A program made the position numbers and the translations under genes. This document shows positions 17,811-24,856 of a DNA stretch of 58,102 nucleotides, piece by piece (within the stretch, counting starts at the first letter, position 1; each line of letters begins with the position of its first letter). The stretch is from the NCBI GenBank assembly GCA_964410215.1, contig CAYPHA010000025.1, positions 1 to 58,102 of the forward strand, given 5' to 3'. Below the pieces are notes generated by a model that did no database searches, was not told where the DNA came from, and saw nothing but the letters and a program-made list of their open reading frames with translations. The DNA is from CAYPHA01 sp964410215 (GTDB lineage: Bacteria > Calditrichota > Calditrichia > Calditrichales > CAYPHA01).

Positions 17811-20800
17811 ATGTTTCGTGAAGTATCAAGCAAGATTTCTTTTCCTGAACTGGAAGAAAAAATACTGAAATACTGGAAAAAAGAAAAAATTTTCAGAAAA
17901 AGTCTGGACAAGACCCAATCCGGGAAACCCTTTGTATTTTATGAAGGTCCTCCGACCGCAAACGGGAAACCGGGTATTCACCACGTAATGTCCAGGACCA
18001 TTAAAGATGTCGTGTGCCGCCACAAGACCATGCAGGGTTATTTTGTCAACCGTAAAGCCGGTTGGGATACCCATGGTCTTCCTGTGGAAATAGAAGTGGA
18101 AAAACAACTGAAAATCGACGGTAAAGAGCAGATTGAACAGTTTGGGGTGGCTAAGTTCAATGCAAAATGTAAAGAAAGTGTATTCAGTTATAAAAACGAC
18201 TGGGATTTTCTGACAGAACGTATCGGCTACTGGCTGGACCTGGATGATCCCTATATTACCTTCGAGAATGACTATATTGAATCGATATGGTGGATTCTGA
18301 AGGAATTATGGAAGAAGGAACTGCTTTATCAGGGATTTAAAATTCTTCCCTATTGTCCGCGCTGTGAAACACCCTTGAGCAGTCACGAAGTATCGCAGGG
18401 TTATAAGGAGGTCAAAGATCCTTCGATTTATGTTAGGGTGGAGCTGCAGGATGAGCCGGGTACCTTCGTTCTGGTATGGACAACAACCCCGTGGACACTG
18501 ATTTCCAATGTCGCCCTCGCTGTCAATCCCGAGGTAAAATATGTGCTGCTGGAAAATGACGGAGCCAGGTATATACTTGCCGAAGCCCGTATTGGTGATC
18601 TGTTTCAGGAGGGAACCTATACCATTGTTAAAAAACTCCGCGGGGATGATCTGGAAGGGAAGAGCTATAAACGTATTTTCGACTTTGTCCCGGTAGATAA
18701 AAAAGGATTTTACATAACGACGGCTGATTTTGTGACAACCGAGGACGGTACCGGTATTGTGCATATCGCACCCGCGTTTGGAGAGGATGACTATCAACTC
18801 GGCCGAAAGTATGATCTGCCCGTATTACGTCCTGTAGACGAGCAGGGACGCTTTACAAAAGAGATTACAGACTGGGCAGGGGAATTCGTAAAGGACGCGG
18901 ATGAACAGATTATTGCCAACCTGCGCCACCGGGAAATACTTGTCAAAAAGAAGAAAATAGAACATAGTTATCCGCACTGCTGGCGCTGCCAGTCTCCGTT
19001 GCTCTATTATGCGCGGGAATCCTGGTATATCAAGACTTCCGAATATAAAAACAACCTCCTGAAGAACAACAGTCTGATTAACTGGTTCCCGAAAGAAGTC
19101 GGTGAAGGGCGTTTCGGTGAATGGCTCAAAAACAATGTAGACTGGAGTTTGTCAAGAGACCGTTACTGGGGCACGCCACTCAATATCTGGATTTGTGATT
19201 CCTGTGAATCTCAGACGGCTGTCGGTTCCGTGGCGGAACTGCTTGAAAAAGCGGTCAATATAACACCGGATATGGAAAAGAATATCGACCTGCACAAACC
19301 GTTCGTCGATGATATCAGGATAAAATGCGATGCATGTGGCGGTACTATGACCAGAGTTCCCGAGGTTATCGATTGCTGGTTTGATTCAGGTAGCATGCCC
19401 GTTGCGCAATGGCATTATCCTTTTGAAAACAAAGAACGGTTTGAGCAAAACTTTCCGGCTGATTTCATCTGTGAAGGTATTGACCAGACCCGGGGATGGT
19501 TTTATTCACTGCTGGCCATTTCAACCCTGATTTTTGACAAACCGGCATACAAGAATATTGTTGTGAATGAACTGATCCTGGATAAAAACGGACAGAAGAT
19601 GAGTAAGTCAAAAGGAAATATTGTCAATCCCTTTGAAATGCTCGAAAAGTATGGCGCGGATGCCATCCGGCTTTATTTGATGTCCGTTTCTCCGCCCTGG
19701 CTTCCCAAGAAATTTGACGAAGAAGGTATTGTCGAGGTTCAGCGGAAATTCATCAATACACTGCTCAACACGTATTCGTTCTTTGCTTTATATGCGAATG
19801 TCGATCAGTTTGACCCGGAATCGGCCGAAGTGCCCTTCGGGGAGCGTCCCGAAATTGACCGCTGGATACTTTCGCGCCTGTATTCGCTGAGCGATGAAGT
19901 AGCCGGCTATTTCAACCGATATGAATTGTCCAAGGCAATCCGGGCTATCTCCGATTACCTGATTGATGAAGTATCCAACTGGTATGTAAGAAGAAACCGC
20001 CGGCGCTTCTGGAAATCCGAAGCGGGCAGCGATAAACAGGCCGCGTACCAGACACTCTATGAGGTACTGTTAAACATTACGAAACTCGTTGCGCCCTACG
20101 TACCGTTCATAAGCGAGGAAATTTTCTTGAATCTGAATCGTGATCATGATGTGCAGAGTGTACACCTTACGAAATATCCGGAAAATACGGAAGATTTGCG
20201 AAAGCGTATCGATAATAATCTGGAAGACAAGATGGCATTGACGCAGAAAATTGTCTCGATCGCACGGGCATTGCGTAACGAAGTCCAGATAAAAGTACGG
20301 CAACCACTCAGCGAAATCGTTATTGTACCGGGATCAGAACGCGAGATGGGCTATATTGCTGAACTGCAGGGAATTATCTGTGAGGAAATAAATGTAAAAA
20401 AGGTTCGGTTTGAGAAAAGTGCCGAAGGCATCCTGACACTCCGTGCGAAACCAAATTTTAAACTGTTGGGGTCACGGGCCGGTAAATTAATGGGTCGTCT
20501 TGCTGACGCGATAAAGAATTTTAATGCGGATCAGATAAAATCTTTTATGGAAAATGGCTTTGAACATGTTCTTATTGATGGACATGAGTTTAAACTTGCT
20601 ATGGATGATCTTGAAATCGTTTCGGAATCGAATGAAGGTTTCATCGCCTATTCCGATCGAAATATTAGTCTGGCATTGAACGTCGTACTCAGCGATGATC
20701 TGAAAGAGGAAGGCATTGCCCGTGAGCTTGTTAACCGGATTCAGAATATCCGCAAGGAGGCCGGGTTCTCGGTAACAGACAGGATTTTCATTGAAATATC

Positions 20801-20966
20801 CGGCGTATCGGATATGCTGAAGCAGGCGTTTACGAATCAGAAAAACTATATTTGCAATGAAACACTGGCATCAGATATAGCCATAATAGAAATCAGCTCC
20901 TCTTTTTCCAAGGAAGTCGAGCTGAATAATGAATCGTTTACAATAGGATTGTCAAAACACAATTGA
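17811..20966 (+). CDS. ileS: Isoleucyl-tRNA synthetase, type 2, with GXHH signature
   Basis: Charges tRNA-Ile and edits valine. The 1051-residue length, PTANGKPG context and lack of the C-terminal zinc domain place it in IleRS type 2, the eukaryote-like, mupirocin-tolerant class. The class I signature, normally HXGH, reads Gly55-Ile-His57-His58 (bases 17973-17984), so positions one and three are swapped. The second signature KMSKS is intact (596-600). The editing domain spans about 180-390; threonine-rich TTTPWTL is present. ATG 17811 is preferred over GTG 17808, directly before it. The swapped motif has been described in a subset of IleRS2 linked to mupirocin hyper-resistance, so this organism is predicted to be insensitive. 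Confidence 0.97.
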   Translation: MFREVSSKISFPELEEKILKYWKKEKIFRKSLDKTQSGKPFVFYEGPPTANGKPGIHHVMSRTIKDVVCRHKTMQGYFVNRKAGWDTHGLPVEIEVEKQLKIDGKEQIEQFGVAKFNAKCKESVFSYKNDWDFLTERIGYWLDLDDPYITFENDYIESIWWILKELWKKELLYQGFKILPYCPRCETPLSSHEVSQGYKEVKDPSIYVRVELQDEPGTFVLVWTTTPWTLISNVALAVNPEVKYVLLENDGARYILAEARIGDLFQEGTYTIVKKLRGDDLEGKSYKRIFDFVPVDKKGFYITTADFVTTEDGTGIVHIAPAFGEDDYQLGRKYDLPVLRPVDEQGRFTKEITDWAGEFVKDADEQIIANLRHREILVKKKKIEHSYPHCWRCQSPLLYYARESWYIKTSEYKNNLLKNNSLINWFPKEVGEGRFGEWLKNNVDWSLSRDRYWGTPLNIWICDSCESQTAVGSVAELLEKAVNITPDMEKNIDLHKPFVDDIRIKCDACGGTMTRVPEVIDCWFDSGSMPVAQWHYPFENKERFEQNFPADFICEGIDQTRGWFYSLLAISTLIFDKPAYKNIVVNELILDKNGQKMSKSKGNIVNPFEMLEKYGADAIRLYLMSVSPPWLPKKFDEEGIVEVQRKFINTLLNTYSFFALYANVDQFDPESAEVPFGERPEIDRWILSRLYSLSDEVAGYFNRYELSKAIRAISDYLIDEVSNWYVRRNRRRFWKSEAGSDKQAAYQTLYEVLLNITKLVAPYVPFISEEIFLNLNRDHDVQSVHLTKYPENTEDLRKRIDNNLEDKMALTQKIVSIARALRNEVQIKVRQPLSEIVIVPGSEREMGYIAELQGIICEEINVKKVRFEKSAEGILTLRAKPNFKLLGSRAGKLMGRLADAIKNFNADQIKSFMENGFEHVLIDGHEFKLAMDDLEIVSESNEGFIAYSDRNISLALNVVLSDDLKEEGIARELVNRIQNIRKEAGFSVTDRIFIEISGVSDMLKQAFTNQKNYICNETLASDIAIIEISSSFSKEVELNNESFTIGLSKHN

Positions 20967-20985
20967 GTTAATTGGAGGACGTCTC

Positions 20986-21369
20986 ATGGAAAAGATGTCA
21001 AAAGAAGATCTGGCATATTTTAAAAATCTTCTGCTGAAAAAACGGGCAGAAATTGCTAAGAACATAGACTACCTGAGGAATGTAGTTCTAGATTCTACAA
21101 CGAAAGAAGCCTCTGGTGATCATTCTTCGTATTCGTACCATATGGCCGATCAGGGTACAGATGCAATGGAACGCGAAAAAGCATTTCTGTTTGCCTCCCG
21201 TGATGAGAAATACCTTAAGCAGATCGACGATGCTCTTGAACGCGTTGAAAACGGAACGTATGGTGTTTGTCGCGTTACAGGCAAATTAATAAGCAAAGAA
21301 CGCCTCGAAGCCGTTCCAACGACTACGATCAGTTTTGAGGCAAAACAGGCAGAATCCAAGCGCAGATAA
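20986..21369 (+). CDS. DksA/TraR-family protein without zinc ligands
   Basis: RNA-polymerase secondary-channel family. The 127 residues form a long coiled coil, with its tip around ADQGTDAME (54-62), followed by a C-terminal globular region. In classical DksA this region holds four Cys. Here only Cys95 remains; Thr98, Ser116 and Ala119 replace the other three, yet surrounding residues (YGVCRVTGKLISKERLEAVP) are well conserved. The same zinc-less form is common in Bacteroidota. It occupies the place of Bacillus ylyA between ileS and lspA. A GGAGGA lies 10 bases before the ATG. A role in transcription control or stringent response is inferred. Confidence 0.93.
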   Translation: MEKMSKEDLAYFKNLLLKKRAEIAKNIDYLRNVVLDSTTKEASGDHSSYSYHMADQGTDAMEREKAFLFASRDEKYLKQIDDALERVENGTYGVCRVTGKLISKERLEAVPTTTISFEAKQAESKRR

Positions 21370-21377
21370 GATACACT

Positions 21378-21950
21378 ATGAAGAACAGCTTTTCGACTCC
21401 CGTAATGGTCGTAATTATTGCCGTCGTTGTCTTACTGGACCAGGTAACAAAATATATGACCAAGACAATGATGGTACTAGGTGAATCTATACCGATTATG
21501 GGTAGTTTTTTTAAACTAACGTATGTGGAAAACCCGGGCATGGCTTTTGGTATTCAGATCGGTAATGCTTTCGTATTTATGGGATTGTCGATCGTGGCGG
21601 CTGTAATGGTATTTTATTATCTGTACCGTTTCCGGAAACATGCCTGGCCTATCCAGCTGGCCCTTTCCTTTATCTCCGCCGGAGCCATTGGCAATCTTGT
21701 TGATCGTTTCATTTACGGAAGGGTGGTCGATTTCCTCGATTTCGAGTTTTTTAATATCAGTATTCCCCGTTTTTCGGTATTCGGTTTACAGTTTTCCGGC
21801 TATTCCATGGATCGATGGCCGGTATTCAATATTGCCGACACAGCGGTTTCCACCGGTATGATACTTGTATTTATTTACCTGATTATATACGGTGATCCCT
21901 TAAACCCCTCAAAAGCTTCTGTCGAAGAAACATCGGATGAATCAGGTTAA
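21378..21950 (+). CDS. lspA: Lipoprotein signal peptidase (signal peptidase II)
   Basis: Removes signal peptides from prolipoproteins in the inner membrane. The 190 residues include four transmembrane helices and the catalytic aspartates Asp118 (in GRVVDFLDF) and Asp154 (in FNIADTAVS), along with the conserved GAIGNLVDR and VENPGMAFG segments. It is slightly longer than E. coli LspA because of a 25-residue loop between the catalytic motifs. Lipoproteins it could process in this window start at 16311, 24856 and 41345. Its end overlaps rluD by 14 bases. Confidence 0.97.
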   Translation: MKNSFSTPVMVVIIAVVVLLDQVTKYMTKTMMVLGESIPIMGSFFKLTYVENPGMAFGIQIGNAFVFMGLSIVAAVMVFYYLYRFRKHAWPIQLALSFISAGAIGNLVDRFIYGRVVDFLDFEFFNISIPRFSVFGLQFSGYSMDRWPVFNIADTAVSTGMILVFIYLIIYGDPLNPSKASVEETSDESG

Positions 21951-22908
21951 GTACGTAACAGTTCCGCATGATGCCGCCGATATGCGCCTTGATCAATTTC
22001 TTACCGGCCGGTTTCCCGAAAAAACCCGTTCATATTTTACAAAACTTATAAAAAACGGTAACGTGCTTGTTGATAAACATTCCGTCAAAACCGGGTATCT
22101 GCTTAGAGGTGCAGAAAAAATTACCGTTAACTTCGAAGAATCCAAACCGGATCTGTCTCCAGCTGATATCCCGCTCGATATTGTCTATGAAGATCAGCAC
22201 CTTCTCGTCATAAACAAACCCTCCGGCCTCGTGGTTCATCCCGGTAAAGGTACCAGCGCTGATACACTGGTTAATGCTCTCGTTCATCACGGCAATGCGC
22301 TCTCCGGTTTCGGATCGAATGAGCGGCCGGGTATTGTTCACCGTCTTGATAAGAACACGTCCGGATTACTGGTCGTTGCAAAACACGACCGGGCACATGC
22401 GGCACTCCAAAAACAATTCGCGGATAAAATCATCAGCCGCCTGTACTGGGCTCTTGTATGGGGTGATTTTGAACAACCGGAGGGAATCGTGTCGACGCAT
22501 ATCGCCAGGAGCCGCAGGGACCCGACTAAAATGACGGTGGCCGCGAAAGGAAAGGAAGCCGTAACGGTTTACACCGTTTTGGAACGGTTCCGCTATGTTA
22601 CCCTGGTGCAACTGGAATTGAAAACCGGAAGAACCCATCAGATACGGGTCCACATGAACTATCTTCACCATCCGGTGGTGGGGGATCCGGATTATAACGG
22701 TCGTGAGAGCCGGCTGAAACAATTGCCCGTGAATCTAAAAAAACGGGGAATGCATCTCCTGGAAATGATCCCGCATCAGTTCCTGCATGCTAAAATTTTG
22801 AATTTCAGACATCCGGAAAGCGGAAAAATGTTACATTTTGAGGTCCCGCTGCCGACAGGCCTTGAACAAGTCCTCTTAAAACTGCCACACCTGTTTCCAC
22901 GTTCCTGA
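21937..22908 (+). CDS. rluD: RluD-family 23S rRNA pseudouridine synthase
   Basis: Converts uridines in large-subunit rRNA to pseudouridine. An S4 RNA-binding domain (about residues 15-70) precedes the catalytic RluA/RluD domain, with the active Asp138 in HRLDKNTSGL and the motifs NKPSGLVVHPG and LKTGRTHQIRVH. The 323 residues match RluC/RluD; exact target sites cannot be told. It ends the ileS-dksA-lspA-rluD run and converges on the 22917 gene with eight bases between them and no evident terminator. Confidence 0.95.
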   Translation: MNQVKYVTVPHDAADMRLDQFLTGRFPEKTRSYFTKLIKNGNVLVDKHSVKTGYLLRGAEKITVNFEESKPDLSPADIPLDIVYEDQHLLVINKPSGLVVHPGKGTSADTLVNALVHHGNALSGFGSNERPGIVHRLDKNTSGLLVVAKHDRAHAALQKQFADKIISRLYWALVWGDFEQPEGIVSTHIARSRRDPTKMTVAAKGKEAVTVYTVLERFRYVTLVQLELKTGRTHQIRVHMNYLHHPVVGDPDYNGRESRLKQLPVNLKKRGMHLLEMIPHQFLHAKILNFRHPESGKMLHFEVPLPTGLEQVLLKLPHLFPRS

Positions 22909-22916
22909 AAAAGCGA

Positions 22917-23702
22917 TTACTTGTCTGTCAGTAATAAATATAAAAATGATACAGTCGCAGCCGTAGACACCCCGAGAAGGACATTTGAAATCGTATCATA
23001 TTGCTGCGTTTTATCATAGTAGTGGTTAATTCTTGATATATCAGAGCTTGTCTGATACCGGTCATAATAATCATCGGCTTGTCGCTTAAGATAAAATGAA
23101 AGCCAGTTAGCACTGATGGCTGTCACGACAAGTCCCGGTTTCAGGTACCGTTTAAACAAGGACGGGCGGGATTCCCGGGAGGGAAAGACGATCGGTTGCC
23201 TGACATCGCCTTCCCTTTGCAGTTCGATTGCCACAGGCCAGGACGTTTCCCCGGAAAGACTCAAATATTGTTTCATAAACCCGGTTTTGCTCAGATAGTG
23301 AGCGGCCTTCAATTCGTTTTCTGTAAGAACATGCGGCGTTCTGCCGATCAGGCTGTCCGTTGCTGAATATATCGCCGCGTCACTGGGTAAAGATTGTAAT
23401 AACTTTTGTTTTGTAACTATCAGATCAACCGCTACCGTGTCATCATTCCAGACCATAACCGTTGTTTCATAAGCTTTTGAATACCAGTTGCGTTCATTCA
23501 AAACAACTGCACGCAGATGATAGACACCCTCAGGAAGCATCAGCTTATCGGCGGGTGCTTCAACTTCCAGACTGTCATTGAGGGTGACAAGCATGGGAGC
23601 GTCACAACGTAAAGTCATATATCCCATCGGTTGTTCAGATTCTTCAGCAAAAAGATGGATACTCAGGAGGAGCAGTAAAAGCTTCATGGTTACAGACTTC
23701 AT
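22917..23702 (-). CDS. Envelope protein of unknown function with PEGA-like domain
   Basis: A 261-residue protein with an N-terminal signal peptide (about residues 1-19 in MKSVTMKLLLLLLSIHLFAE). A beta-rich stretch follows (about 27-95), resembling PEGA-type domains (MLVTLNDSLEVEAP, LMLPEGVYHLRAVV). Two hydrophobic segments near the C-terminus (about 190-203 and 237-258) flank a Tyr/Asp/Arg-rich linker. I do not recognise a named family. Its ATG overlaps the stop of the propeller lipoprotein gene upstream (ATGA), so it is the last gene of a three-gene envelope operon. ATG 23687 is an alternative start. Confidence 0.8.
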   Translation of the reverse strand: MKSVTMKLLLLLLSIHLFAEESEQPMGYMTLRCDAPMLVTLNDSLEVEAPADKLMLPEGVYHLRAVVLNERNWYSKAYETTVMVWNDDTVAVDLIVTKQKLLQSLPSDAAIYSATDSLIGRTPHVLTENELKAAHYLSKTGFMKQYLSLSGETSWPVAIELQREGDVRQPIVFPSRESRPSLFKRYLKPGLVVTAISANWLSFYLKRQADDYYDRYQTSSDISRINHYYDKTQQYDTISNVLLGVSTAATVSFLYLLLTDK

Positions 23703-24856
23703 TGGTTTTCCTCCGGAAAGGGGGACAGACAGGCAATTATTTTTCGCTCATAAGCCACATAAATACGGTTATCGATAATTGCCGGTATGGATTTCGGACG
23801 TCCTTCCAGCCTGATATCGTTCAGGATACTACCTGTGTCTTTATCAATTTCATAAAATATTTTCTGAGCGGTACCGCAATACGCCTTGTCCCGGGTTACT
23901 AGAATTCCGGCTGAAAGTGGTCCATCCAGCTGAATGGACCAGTTTTGTTTCAGTGTCTGAATGGACAGGGACTGCAACGTTCCATTACTGAATGGCACAT
24001 AGACCGCTTCAGAATCCACTGAAGGTGCGAAATAAAAAGGCGTGCTGTAAAAACGCTCCCGAAGAATACGTCCTTTTATCAGATGAATCTTGAATAATTT
24101 ACCCGTATAGGAAGTGACAAAGATAAAACGATCAGAAATAACCGGATGGGTATGAATGGCATCATTGAGATCGAGGCTCCAGAGTTCGCTTCCGGAAGAG
24201 ACATCAAACGTCCGGACAGTACCGTTTATGGAAACAGCGGTAAGATAGCCGTCATGACTGGCCATGCTGGATATTATTTTATCCTTCATGTCGGCTTCCC
24301 AGATCGTTTTACCTGTCGCAACATGGAGCGCGAGGATCTTTCCGTTCAGAGCCGCATGCAATACCAGGTTGTTCACCACAACCGGTGATGAACGTGATAA
24401 GTAACCTTTACGGGCCCAATCGATTTCTCCACGATAAATATTGTAGGCTTTCAAGCCTTCCGAACCGAGTTCGGAAGCGATAAAAAGCATACCGGAATGA
24501 TAGGTTGGCGTTGCGGAAATCGCCGGAGTGATTTTTGTGTTCTCACCGGCATCCAGATTCCTGCCATCCAGAAAATGCAGAAATCCGTTTCTGGTGGTAA
24601 GCATGATATTCCCTGAAACAGAGAGCAGGGTCGGGTTGGCCAGCCCCCGCAGTTTTTTCCTTTTATGTATGTCAAGTCCCTCCGGAATGGAAACATCCAG
24701 ATAGGACTGCCTCGCGATGTTTACGCTTTCTGTGTAGCTGGTATATTCCGGCGCTTTTGCCATCTGCACAAGTTTTGGATTCTGGCATCCGCTTACAATA
24801 AGTACGAATAAAGCCTGCAGGACTGTCAGCACCAGATGTTGCCGTCGAATACGCAT
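23699..24856 (-). CDS. PQQ-type beta-propeller lipoprotein (BamB-like)
   Basis: A 385-residue lipoprotein with a hydrophobic signal and lipobox VSGC (Cys24), followed by repeated PQQ-like blades of about 40 residues (for example GEIDWARKGYLSRSSPVVVNN and GKTIWEADMKDKIISSM). BamB, the lipoprotein of the outer-membrane assembly machine, has this fold. The gene directly follows one encoding an outer-membrane barrel. ATG 24856 forms TGATG with the upstream stop and is preferred; an ATG at 24868 would add four residues. Whether it is a true BamB or a partner of the adjacent barrel is not decidable here. Confidence 0.88.
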   Translation of the reverse strand: MRIRRQHLVLTVLQALFVLIVSGCQNPKLVQMAKAPEYTSYTESVNIARQSYLDVSIPEGLDIHKRKKLRGLANPTLLSVSGNIMLTTRNGFLHFLDGRNLDAGENTKITPAISATPTYHSGMLFIASELGSEGLKAYNIYRGEIDWARKGYLSRSSPVVVNNLVLHAALNGKILALHVATGKTIWEADMKDKIISSMASHDGYLTAVSINGTVRTFDVSSGSELWSLDLNDAIHTHPVISDRFIFVTSYTGKLFKIHLIKGRILRERFYSTPFYFAPSVDSEAVYVPFSNGTLQSLSIQTLKQNWSIQLDGPLSAGILVTRDKAYCGTAQKIFYEIDKDTGSILNDIRLEGRPKSIPAIIDNRIYVAYERKIIACLSPFPEENQ

